60,032 bases of DNA, taken from JAAXGI01 sp963579625 (GTDB taxonomy: Bacteria; Gemmatimonadota; Gemmatimonadetes; Longimicrobiales; Gaopeijiaceae). Positions within the stretch are counted from its first letter, which is position 1, and each line of letters begins with the position of its first letter. Below are positions 33,914 through 41,294 of this stretch, piece by piece. Below the pieces are notes generated by a model, which saw only the letters and a program-made list of their open reading frames with translations, was not told the DNA's origin and made no database searches. The stretch spans positions 1 to 60,032 of the forward strand of contig CAUZHN010000005.1 in NCBI GenBank assembly GCA_963579625.1, read 5' to 3'. The position numbers were made by a program, and so were the translations under genes.

Positions 33914-33980
33914 GTGATTCCTCTCGGGCTAGCACCCTCTTTCACACCGGCCCCGGGCCCAGTCTTGAGCGGGGGGCTTG

Positions 33981-34015
33981 AAAAAAAACAACCCCGACCT
34001 TTAGAGGGGCCGGGG
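33981..34015 (-). terminator. Intrinsic terminator (attenuator) before thrA
   Basis: On the minus strand an 8-bp stem CCCCGGCC/GGTCGGGG (34015-34008 with 33999-33992, one G-T pair) and an 8-base loop are followed by TTGTTTTTTTT (33991-33981). It lies 68 bases before the thrA GTG and after the promoter at 34189, so it would end transcription inside the leader unless it is disrupted. No gene ends just upstream on this strand, which is why I read it as an attenuator rather than a normal terminator. Confidence 0.75.
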
Positions 34016-34149
34016 CGGGCGTGGTGTTCTGGGTTGATTCTTGAAACGTCAGGTTACACTCACCCGCCTTCCTGCCCTTGCCTCCGGACCGTGGAGGCAG
34101 CGGGACGGGCTGTCATACCCGTACTGTCGAATCTGCCGCTTAGTATTGT
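34016..34149 (-). promoter_or_regulatory. Structured thr operon leader
   Basis: Between promoter and terminator the minus-strand RNA can form GGCAG/CTGCC enclosing ACGGG-TATGACAG-CCCGT, or alternatively the perfect hairpin GCCTCC-ACGGTCC-GGAGGC with a second GGCAG downstream, so at least two competing folds exist. A small frame ATG ACA ATA CTA AGC (start near 34151) encodes about 30 residues, but it is not rich in Thr or Ile codons, unlike the E. coli thr leader peptide. No known riboswitch consensus (SAM, lysine, T-box) is recognisable. It also includes the 22-base match to pyrC (34091-34112). Confidence 0.45.
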
Positions 34150-34189
34150 CATAAGTGACATTTATCGCCCCTTACCGATCAGGTGTCAA
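34150..34189 (-). promoter_or_regulatory. thr operon promoter with an overlapping palindrome
   Basis: On the minus strand TTGACA (34189-34184), a 17-base spacer and GATAAA (34166-34161) make a strong sigma-70 promoter. The -10 is embedded in GATAAATGTCACTTATG (34166-34150), a 17-bp inverted repeat with two mismatches (ATAA-TG...CA-TTAT), a plausible operator for an unknown repressor. Confidence 0.6.
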
Positions 34190-34281
34190 GGGTAAGAGTG
34201 AGCCCAAGGATGGGGCGAGTTCAAGGGTGCCGGCTTGTTCGTTGGGCCTCTGAAACCCAACTTGGGCTAACAGGTTAGCTT

Positions 34282-35106
34282 ATGGAGTCCTCTGATCTCA
34301 GCCCCCAACCAACTCCTTCACCCACCGATCCTCCCGAAACACACCATATGACTCCTTGGGTACGTCGGATTCTGCTGACCAATGTGGTGGCCTTCTTCGC
34401 CACCACGCTTATCCTGCCTGGTGGAGTAGTAAACCAACTCGTGTTGGTTCCAGCGCTACTGCCCGTCCGGCCTTGGACGGTGATTACCTACCAGTTCCTC
34501 CACGCGGGCTTTTTACACCTGCTGTTCAATATGGTTGGGCTCTACTTCTTCGGTCCGAGGCTAGAGGTGCGGATAGGAAGCAAACACTTCGTCCTGCTTT
34601 ATCTCCTGAGTGGGGTGGGGGGAGCCGTACTGTCTATTTTTACGCCAGGAGCCTTCATCGTGGGGGCTTCAGGCGCCGTGTTCGGTGTGCTGTTGGGTTT
34701 TGCCCGATACTGGCCTCGCGAGCGGATCTACATATATGCCCTGATCCCTGTTGAAGCGCGAATACTTGTGATCTTCCTGGCTATACTCTCGCTCTGGAGT
34801 GGGATCAGAGGAGGTGGAAACATCGCGCACTTCGCGCATCTTGGAGGGTTCATTGGGGGCTGGATCTACCTGAAGCTCCTAGAGCGCAATTCCCCGGCCC
34901 GCAAGTTCAAGATGAAGCTAGACGCGACGACCCAAGGCAAACCGAGTGGCCGCGATTTACAGCGTTGGGCAGGAGTCGATCTGGCGGGGCTCCACCCCAT
35001 CAACCGCGACGAGTACGATCGCGTCCTCCAGAAGGCGAGGAAGGACGGCCTGACTTCGCTGACTGTTCAGGAGAGGGCCTTCATGGAGCGGTTTGTGGTT
35101 GGGTAG
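34282..35106 (+). CDS. Rhomboid family intramembrane serine protease
   Basis: A 274-residue six-helix rhomboid. The catalytic Ser is in VGASGAVFG (S130) and the His in IAHFAHLGGFIGG (H186). The L1-loop/TM2 motif FLHAGFLHLLFNMVGLYFFG is well conserved. A Pro-rich cytoplasmic N-terminus (22 residues) and a ~70-residue soluble C-terminal tail (SGRDLQRWAGVDL, DGLTSLTVQERAFMERF) are seen in related proteins. It cleaves membrane proteins; the substrate is unknown. Monocistronic, divergent from the thr operon leader. Confidence 0.9.
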   Translation: MESSDLSPQPTPSPTDPPETHHMTPWVRRILLTNVVAFFATTLILPGGVVNQLVLVPALLPVRPWTVITYQFLHAGFLHLLFNMVGLYFFGPRLEVRIGSKHFVLLYLLSGVGGAVLSIFTPGAFIVGASGAVFGVLLGFARYWPRERIYIYALIPVEARILVIFLAILSLWSGIRGGGNIAHFAHLGGFIGGWIYLKLLERNSPARKFKMKLDATTQGKPSGRDLQRWAGVDLAGLHPINRDEYDRVLQKARKDGLTSLTVQERAFMERFVVG

Positions 35107-35116
35107 GAATGGGGGA

Positions 35117-35455
35117 TTACGCGTCGTCCGGACTCGGAGGCTTCCGCAGCTTCTTACTCTGCGACCTCCTCCGCTTCGCTTCGAGGCGGGCCCGCTTTTG
35201 TCTGTCGGGAACCCGGGTCGGGACGCGCTCCGGTTCACTCTCTTCGAACTGGCGCAGTCGCTCCCTGAGCCGGTCTAGGGCGATGATTTTGTTGCGATGC
35301 TGACTGCGCTCTCTTCGTGCGGTAACGACGACTCCACTGGGCTCGTGGGTCAACCGAATGCCGGACTCAGTTGTGTTCTGGTGTTGCCCTCCCTTGCCTC
35401 CGGATCGGAAGGTGTCAACTCGGCATTGCGCGAGGAGGTCGTCGTTTGAGGGCAT
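35117..35455 (-). CDS. Release-factor-like protein with GGQ motif (ribosome rescue type)
   Basis: About 112 residues. The class I release-factor catalytic domain only: CRVDTFRSGGKGGQHQNTTE contains GGQ, then SGIRLTHEPSGVVVTARRER and SQHRNKIIALDRLRERL. A basic tail (RQKRARLEAKRRRSQSKKLR) resembles the ribosome-binding tails of ArfB/YaeJ-type rescue factors. It lacks the codon-recognition domains of RF1/RF2. It probably releases peptides from stalled ribosomes. ATG at 35455 is chosen for the GGAAG upstream. Convergent with the rhomboid gene, 10 bases apart. Confidence 0.85.
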   Translation of the reverse strand: MPSNDDLLAQCRVDTFRSGGKGGQHQNTTESGIRLTHEPSGVVVTARRERSQHRNKIIALDRLRERLRQFEESEPERVPTRVPDRQKRARLEAKRRRSQSKKLRKPPSPDDA

Positions 35456-35622
35456 GGTGGCTTCCAAGGGGTTCGAGGACGCTGGCCATGGCACTTTCGA
35501 AAGATAGGAGTGAAGAACGTGGGTTGGGAAGGAACATCCTTACTGGTGGAGGTGGCTCCATCCGGGTGCGGTGATTAAACTCCCATGGCATGATGACCAT
35601 GTATAGAGAAGGCGGAAGAGCG

Positions 35623-36717
35623 ATGCCCAAGAACCGGTTTGGTTCGGCGGACTGGGGTCCAGGAGCGCGGTTTCTGGTTGTGCTTGCGAGCGTGGTCGTG
35701 GTTGTGGCCGGACTCCGTGCCGGTGCGCCCATCCTGCTCCCCTTCTTTCTAGCATTTTTCCTGGCAATTCTCTCTCTGCCTATTATGCTTGGGCTACAGC
35801 GGAGAGGGATCCCCTCTGCGATCGCGATCCTGATTTCGGTGCTGATTAACGTGGCCGTTTTGGGTGTCATTGTCCTTCTTGTGAGCCAATCGGTAGCGGA
35901 TTTTCAGGTCCGCCTGCCTCAATACGCTAGCCGTCTCCAGACACTCTTCGATTCGTGGATTGAGGCACTGCAGGCCCGCGGCGTTCCCGCCGATGAGTAT
36001 CTTTTGGACGAGATCGTGAGCGCGAACGCGATTATGGACTTCGTGGGCAATCTGCTTGGTCGGGTCGCCGTATTTCTCTCCACCACGTTTATTGTGGTCC
36101 TCGTCATGATCTTCATCCTGGCAGAGGCCACGATCTTCCCGAAGAAGTTCCAGGCCATCTTGGGTGGGGCGGAGGGAGACATGGGGCGTTTTGCCAAGAT
36201 CACGGGGGAGGTACTCGAATATCTCGCGATCAAGACGCTGGTGAGTCTTGCCACGGGCATCTGTATCGGGACCTGGGCTTGGATCATGCGCGTAGATTTC
36301 CCGATCCTCCTCGGGCTGATCGGGTTCCTGCTGAACTACGTCCCCAACATCGGGTCAATCATTGCGGCAATTCCGGCCGTATTGCTCTCGTTGATCCAGT
36401 TTGGTGGGTTCGAAGACCCACTGCTCGTGATTTTGGGATATGTCATCATCAATTTAGTGTTTGGCAACCTGATCGAGCCCCACCTGCTGGGTCGACGGCT
36501 AGGACTGTCCACTTTGGTCGTCATCCTCTCGCTTATCTTCTGGGCCTGGGCTTGGGGGCCGGTCGGTGCTCTGCTCGCTGTCCCGATGACCATGGTCGTG
36601 AAGATCATGCTTGAGAACACCCAGGACCTCCGCTGGGTTGCTGTCCTACTTGACAAATCGGCTCCTCAGCCGGCTGGGGCTAGCCCTCCGGCCACCCACA
36701 CTGACGAGGCTATGTGA
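35623..36717 (+). CDS. AI-2E family (PerM/YdiK-type) membrane transporter
   Basis: About 364 residues with eight or so helices in the AI-2E/UPF0118 pattern. A paired N-terminal hydrophobic hairpin (GAPILLPFFLAFFLAILSLP), a ~60-residue soluble loop (QSVADFQVRLPQYASRLQTL) and a C-terminal cluster follow, including NLVFGNLIEPHLLGRRLGL and the family motif region LNYVPNIGSIIAAIPAVLL. Members have been linked to autoinducer-2 export or Na+/H+ antiport, so the cargo is open. ATG at 35623 has GGAAGAG upstream and is preferred to 35590. The stop overlaps the next gene (TGATG). Confidence 0.88.
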   Translation: MPKNRFGSADWGPGARFLVVLASVVVVVAGLRAGAPILLPFFLAFFLAILSLPIMLGLQRRGIPSAIAILISVLINVAVLGVIVLLVSQSVADFQVRLPQYASRLQTLFDSWIEALQARGVPADEYLLDEIVSANAIMDFVGNLLGRVAVFLSTTFIVVLVMIFILAEATIFPKKFQAILGGAEGDMGRFAKITGEVLEYLAIKTLVSLATGICIGTWAWIMRVDFPILLGLIGFLLNYVPNIGSIIAAIPAVLLSLIQFGGFEDPLLVILGYVIINLVFGNLIEPHLLGRRLGLSTLVVILSLIFWAWAWGPVGALLAVPMTMVVKIMLENTQDLRWVAVLLDKSAPQPAGASPPATHTDEAM

Positions 36718-37226
36718 TGACCGCAGTAGAGGCCGATCTCTTTTCGCATTTGCCTGATTCGTCGCGGCTCTGGGTCTTTGGTGCAGGTCGCCCGCTCTCC
36801 CCGGAAGAGGAGTCGATACTTCTCTTGAGCGTCGATGGTTTTCTCGAAGGGTGGAAGGCTCACGGGCACCCCTTGGTCGCGGCGCGCGAATGGCTATACC
36901 ACCGCTTTCTACTGGTAGGAATCGATGATCAGGTCACACCGCCGTCCGGTTGCTCGATCGATGCGCTGGTGAGCAGTCTCCGTGTGCTCGAAGAAGATTT
37001 AGGGATGGAGATCATAGGTGGCGCGTCAGTCTGGTACCGCCACAATGGACCCGAAGGAGAGATCCGGAAGATTTCTCGCTCGGCGTTTAAGGGGCTGGCG
37101 GAAAACGGCCTCGTATCAGGAGATACGATTGTATTCGATCTTTCGCTGACTCGAGTCGGTGAGCTTCGCGCGGGCAGATGGGAGTCCTCTGCACAGCAGA
37201 GCTGGCATCAGAAGTACTTCAGTTGA
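36717..37226 (+). CDS. Conserved hypothetical protein (SGCSID motif family)
   Basis: A 169-residue soluble protein with LWVFGAGRPLSPEEESILL, FLEGWKAHGHPLVA, RFLLVGIDDQVTPPSGCSID and WYRHNGPEGEIRKISRSAF. This pattern is shared by a family common in Bacteroidetes and relatives, sometimes mislabelled as an ABC transporter ATPase; it has no Walker motifs. Function unknown. It overlaps the AI-2E gene stop by one base, so the two are probably co-translated, and is convergent with the YheT-like gene (8-bp overlap). Confidence 0.75.
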   Translation: MTAVEADLFSHLPDSSRLWVFGAGRPLSPEEESILLLSVDGFLEGWKAHGHPLVAAREWLYHRFLLVGIDDQVTPPSGCSIDALVSSLRVLEEDLGMEIIGGASVWYRHNGPEGEIRKISRSAFKGLAENGLVSGDTIVFDLSLTRVGELRAGRWESSAQQSWHQKYFS

Positions 37227-38265
37227 GAATCGAGGGTGCCCTGAGGATCGTCGTAAGGTAACGGATCGCCTCGGTCTCGGCCCAAAAGGTCGGGCGCCAG
37301 GGAGGCTTTCCCCCAACGAACCCTACGTGACCACCCCGTCGAGGAAAGGAAGCTGCCAGCCAAGGGTTCTCGTTAACCGCTTCGCGCGGCACAGCGTGTT
37401 CAGGGAGAAAGGGGTCGTCCATGGCGTGGAGGAGGTATGTGGGCACCCTGATGGACTTAAGGATTGGCCCGGACGACGCCTCCCGGTAATATTCCCCAGC
37501 ATTCCGGAATCCATGGAGGGGAGCTGTTGCTACCTCGTCGAACTCGCGAAGGCTCCGCGCTTTGAGAATCCGCTCGAGGTCAACGACTCCGTTGAGCAAG
37601 TGCCGCTTGGCACGAGCCTTCTCCTGCAGCGACCGGAGGAAGTAGCGCGTGTAGATTTTGCCCATCCACCCAACTTCCAGCATCCGGGATCCCGCCGTGA
37701 GATCGTATGGTACTGAGATCACGGCGGCCCCGAGGAAGCGTGGGGGTGTGGAGTCACCCTTCTCGCCAAGGTATCGAAGGAGGACGTTGCCTCCGAGGGA
37801 GAAGCCCAGAGCACCAAACGTTCGGTCCGGAAACTTCTTACGGAGAACGTCGACGACGAAAGATAAATCCCTGGTTTCTCCGGAGTGATAGAAGCGCGCT
37901 CGGCGATTCGGGACTCCTGAGCACGAGCGGAAGTTCATTCCGATCGGCCTCATTTTTGCACGTGCCAGCGCGGCCATCGCCGTTCGAACGTAGGCACGAC
38001 TCGTAGAGCCCTCCAGTCCATGGAGGACCACAACGAATGGTGCTTCAGCTCCTGGGTCGGGGCCCAAGTCTAGATCCAGGAAATCACCGTCTGGAGTTTC
38101 GATGCGAAGTCGCTCAAGATTCAGCTCCTCCTTTGGTCTCAATAGTTTCCCGGCAAGCGTCTGAAGATGCGCGTTGGGGAGCCATCGCGTCGGATGGAAG
38201 GGAGAGCCCTGAAACCCGAGGTGAGCCTGGGGTGGGGTCGGCTTCATCCAGTCTGTCTGCTTCAA
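37219..38265 (-). CDS. YheT-like alpha/beta hydrolase
   Basis: About 348 residues. The catalytic triad is visible: the nucleophile elbow GALGFSLGGNVLLRYLGE (Ser), Asp in LLHAMDDPFLPEHAV and His in RRGGHVGFVGG. VVLHGLEGSTSRAYVRTA forms the oxyanion region, and the N-terminal HPTRWLPNAHLQTLAGKLLR is the YheT/ABHD1-3 signature. Family members act as lipases or esterases; the substrate here is unknown. TTG at 38265 has AAGGACGAG upstream; ATG at 38247 is an alternative. Divergent from the HEAT/cyclophilin lipoprotein gene. Confidence 0.88.
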   Translation of the reverse strand: MKQTDWMKPTPPQAHLGFQGSPFHPTRWLPNAHLQTLAGKLLRPKEELNLERLRIETPDGDFLDLDLGPDPGAEAPFVVVLHGLEGSTSRAYVRTAMAALARAKMRPIGMNFRSCSGVPNRRARFYHSGETRDLSFVVDVLRKKFPDRTFGALGFSLGGNVLLRYLGEKGDSTPPRFLGAAVISVPYDLTAGSRMLEVGWMGKIYTRYFLRSLQEKARAKRHLLNGVVDLERILKARSLREFDEVATAPLHGFRNAGEYYREASSGPILKSIRVPTYLLHAMDDPFLPEHAVPREAVNENPWLAASFPRRGGHVGFVGGKPPWRPTFWAETEAIRYLTTILRAPSILN

Positions 38266-38358
38266 ATGCTCGTCCTTAGTTCTTGGCCCAGGGTTGACCG
38301 AGAATATCCTCGGTTCGATGGTCTGCCAACCTCTCAGAAAATAAGGAAGACTCCCGCG

Positions 38359-40428
38359 ATGATCTCCACAACACGTTCGATCATTTCGCTGGTTCTGATG
38401 CTCCTTGGAACATGGGGATGCAGCGGTACCATGGACGGGGACTCCATCGCCGTCCCGGTTCCCGATCTACCCGCGTCGGACGGACTGCTCGGAAACCCAG
38501 AGCTCCAGGCTATTGTGGATCTTCAGGTCAAGCGGGACGGAGCGGCCCTGCAGGAGCTACTAGCCAGCACGGAGGCGTCAGTTCGAGCTCGAGCTGCCTT
38601 GGCCTTGGCATCGGTTCAGGATCCAACGGCGTCCGAGGAGCTTGCAAGTCGGCTCTCCGATATCTCCCCCGAGGTGCGACGTAATGCCGCATTCGCCCTC
38701 GGCCAGTTGCCGCTCTCTGACGGTGGATTGGTTCTCCTCGTGTCCCTTGTGGAGGAGGAGAATCGGGAGGTACGGGCGCGCCTGATTGAGGCGCTGGGGA
38801 AGAGGGGGGGGTTGGACGCGGTCGCTAAACTCATTGAAGGCGTTTCCAATCCGGACGAAGAGGTTGATCGGACGCTGGCGGTTGCTCGCGCAGCTCTCCG
38901 GGAAGTGAGACCACCGGCCGCGCTCGAATTTCTCATGACTCGCCTGACCCACCCGGACCACGATGTCCGATCACGGAGTGCCTATTACTTCGGTCGTGCG
39001 GCAAGCGTGACTACCTGGGGTGAGTTTGCGCCTCGCCTCCGAGAAGCTCTCGATGGTTATCCGCCAGAAGAACCGGCGGCCATGGATTTGGTTCAGGCCC
39101 TGGGTCGGCTCAGAGATGTAGAAGAGGACGAGGGTCGGATGGCTCGGTGGATGAATTTCGCCACTGACTGGAGAACGAGGACGAACACTGCTAGAGCCGT
39201 GATGAGTCCCCTATGGCTCGAGAGCTCAGAGGTCCGGGATGCTCTTGTCCTGGCCCTCGAAGATCAGTCGGAACACGTCCGCATCGCGGCTGCCGGATCG
39301 ATCACCCTCCTCATGTGGACCTCCGAGGAGTACCTCGGACGAGGAAAAGAGTGGATCCGCGGACCGGCTGAGGATTGGCGAAAGCAGGTGTCCTTTGCTG
39401 CTCCACTCGCGGCCCAAGGCGAAGGGGATACCGTCGTCGATTGGACTCTCAGGATGGCCAACTACCATCCGGTGGCCACGGTTCGGGGGATCGAGAACCT
39501 TGGTGGTCTTCCGGCACCAACAGTTATGGGCCTTCTCTTCGAACTGGGTGAACACCCCGATCCGCTCGTTAGAGCGGCGGCCGTTAGGGCTCTTGCGCAA
39601 CGCTGGACCCGCGGGGCTGTGGGAGACGAGCCAGCAGAGCGCTTCTATACCCTCTTCGTTTCCCGATTGGGCGACCCCGAGAATCTTCCCGCGGCCCGTG
39701 CAGCCATCTCGCTTTCTCAGCCGAGCTTTGGCCCACTAGGGGCGGAGGCGGTTCTGGAAGAGGCCTTTGCCGCACGCCGTGCCGGGGGAGATGCGAACAT
39801 CTTGGTACCCATCCTCGAATCGATGGGCTCGTCCTCCCTGCCTCTTCTTCGGGAGGTTGTCGAAGGCGAGCAGTTGATGCTTCGCGGAGCTGCTGCGCGG
39901 GCCCTTGAGCGGCTCACGGGAGAGCAGGTGCCCTTAGGAGGAGCTGACGCAACCATGCCTCCACCTACAATCGATTGGGCGGCCCTTTCCGAACTCGGTC
40001 CGGCGCCAAGGGTAAAAATCGAGACGGATCGAGGCGAGATGTTTGTGCGGCTCTTCGCCGAGCAGGCGCCGCTTTCGGTACAAGCGTTTGTGAACGACGT
40101 TCGCCGGGGCGCACATGACGGTGCTCGGTTCCATCGCGTTGTCTCTAATTTTGTCGCACAGGGTGGTGATTTCGGGATGGGGGACGGCGGCGGTGTAGCG
40201 GGCTATCAGATCCGGAGCGAATTCACCCAACTTCCGTTTCAGAGGGGCGTGCTGGGACTGGCGTCAGCGGGCAAGGATACTGAAGGGTCTCAGTTCTACC
40301 TCACTCACTCGATCCAGCCCAACCTGGATGGTGGCTACGCCGCCTTCGGGTGGGTCGAGCAGGGAGCTGATGTACTCGACCGAATCCAACAGGGTGACCA
40401 AGTGATCCGCATGACCGTCGAAGACTGA
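38359..40428 (+). CDS. Lipoprotein: HEAT-like repeats fused to a cyclophilin peptidyl-prolyl isomerase
   Basis: 689 residues. The signal peptide ends in a lipobox (LMLLGTWGC), so the protein is lipid-anchored outside the cytoplasm. Residues about 50-530 are repeated ~31-residue helical hairpins of HEAT/PBS type (SVRARAALALASVQD, EVRRNAAFALGQLP, DHDVRSRSAYYFGRAA, EHVRIAAAGSITLLM). Residues about 545-689 are a cyclophilin domain: FHRVVSNFVAQGGDFGMGDG, FQRGVLGLASAGKDTEGSQF and LDGGYAAFGWVEQGADVLDR. It probably folds or holds secreted or outer-membrane proteins, the repeats acting as a scaffold. ATG at 38359 gives the signal peptide and has AAGGAAG upstream. Confidence 0.85.
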   Translation: MISTTRSIISLVLMLLGTWGCSGTMDGDSIAVPVPDLPASDGLLGNPELQAIVDLQVKRDGAALQELLASTEASVRARAALALASVQDPTASEELASRLSDISPEVRRNAAFALGQLPLSDGGLVLLVSLVEEENREVRARLIEALGKRGGLDAVAKLIEGVSNPDEEVDRTLAVARAALREVRPPAALEFLMTRLTHPDHDVRSRSAYYFGRAASVTTWGEFAPRLREALDGYPPEEPAAMDLVQALGRLRDVEEDEGRMARWMNFATDWRTRTNTARAVMSPLWLESSEVRDALVLALEDQSEHVRIAAAGSITLLMWTSEEYLGRGKEWIRGPAEDWRKQVSFAAPLAAQGEGDTVVDWTLRMANYHPVATVRGIENLGGLPAPTVMGLLFELGEHPDPLVRAAAVRALAQRWTRGAVGDEPAERFYTLFVSRLGDPENLPAARAAISLSQPSFGPLGAEAVLEEAFAARRAGGDANILVPILESMGSSSLPLLREVVEGEQLMLRGAAARALERLTGEQVPLGGADATMPPPTIDWAALSELGPAPRVKIETDRGEMFVRLFAEQAPLSVQAFVNDVRRGAHDGARFHRVVSNFVAQGGDFGMGDGGGVAGYQIRSEFTQLPFQRGVLGLASAGKDTEGSQFYLTHSIQPNLDGGYAAFGWVEQGADVLDRIQQGDQVIRMTVED

Positions 40429-40501
40429 CGAACTGTCCGAGGCTCGGTTCGACATCCAGCATCCCATCCTCCCAGAGGTGCACTCACAGCGAATACTGTT
40501 A

Positions 40502-40514
40502 ACGATGTTATCGT
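40502..40514. promoter_or_regulatory. Palindrome upstream of the tetR-type gene (candidate operator)
   Basis: ACGATGTTATCGT has perfect 5-bp arms (ACGAT/ATCGT) and lies in an AT-rich stretch (about 40496-40560) 56 bases before the TetR-type ATG; AATAC/GTATT arms flank it. TetR repressors usually bind such palindromes over their own promoter, so this is a plausible autoregulatory site for the efflux operon. Confidence 0.35.
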
Positions 40515-40569
40515 ATTATTATCAAGATAGAAGTTGAATCAGAATCCGCATTAGTTTACAGTGTTCACT

Positions 40570-41289
40570 ATGAGCAAGGCACGTGAGCGGATTCTGACCC
40601 ATGCCTGCGACCTGTACCTGCGCGTGGGCTTCGAAGGGTTCTCCATGCGGAAGTTAGCTCGTGATGTTGGGGTAACCGCGCCAGCGCTCTATCGCCACTT
40701 CGAAAACCGAGAAGAGGTGCTTTTCGATGTCCTCGGTGAGGCTCACGACGAGCTCTTCCGGACTTTGTCACGGGCTCTATCAGGTACCACCCCGTTGGAG
40801 CGATTTGAGATTGCCGGTGAGGCCTACATGGATTTCTCGCTCAAGAATCCGCGCTACTTCCAGATGGTCCATGCGTTCAGGGAGTTCATGGGTCTGGAGG
40901 AGGTCCCGGACGAGGTTGCTAGGTGCCACTATGCCATCCAGCAGTTCTGGGATGACAGGGTGAGGGAATGTGTCGAAGCTGGGATTTTGAGGCCGGAGGA
41001 CCCTGCGGGGATCTCGCTAACGCTTTGGTCACACGCGTATGGGCTGCTGTCGTTGTACTCGAGGCGTCTTTTGAGCATTCCAGAAGACACGTTTCGAGTA
41101 GAGTTCAGGGCATCGTTCCGAAGGGTCCTGTTGGGCGTCAGCACGGAGAAGTTTTCCGCCCTGATCACCCATGAGGATGTGCCGATGGGGGCCGCACCGG
41201 GAGGTCATCCGACCCGGTCGGAGCAGGAGACTGAAACTTCCTTTTTGCGTTCCGTAGAGGGGCGCGAGTTCAACCAATGGACGGAGTGA
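40570..41289 (+). CDS. TetR family transcriptional regulator
   Basis: 239 residues. The N-terminal helix-turn-helix is typical: SKARERILTHACDLYLRVGF, FSMRKLARDVGVTAPALYRH and FENREEVLFDVLGEAHDELF. The C-terminal ligand domain (PLERFEIAGEAYMDFSLKNP, YFQMVHAFREFMGLEEVPDE) resembles TetR_C_33/WHG-type domains; the ~35-residue tail is polar. It starts the efflux operon tetR-tolC-adaptor-RND and probably represses it until an effector binds. ATG at 40570 is chosen over a GTG three codons upstream. The tolC-like gene starts 5 bases after the stop. Confidence 0.9.
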   Translation: MSKARERILTHACDLYLRVGFEGFSMRKLARDVGVTAPALYRHFENREEVLFDVLGEAHDELFRTLSRALSGTTPLERFEIAGEAYMDFSLKNPRYFQMVHAFREFMGLEEVPDEVARCHYAIQQFWDDRVRECVEAGILRPEDPAGISLTLWSHAYGLLSLYSRRLLSIPEDTFRVEFRASFRRVLLGVSTEKFSALITHEDVPMGAAPGGHPTRSEQETETSFLRSVEGREFNQWTE

Positions 41290-41294
41290 AATGG

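Noticed and set aside
33747..33935. Alternative longer start or separate small gene upstream of thrA
   Set aside because: It lies in another frame over the thrA N-terminus, with no family similarity; thrA has its own ribosome site and GTG.
34016..34149. Known riboswitch (SAM, lysine, T-box) in the thrA leader
   Set aside because: None of the characteristic conserved strings could be matched; only generic hairpins are seen.
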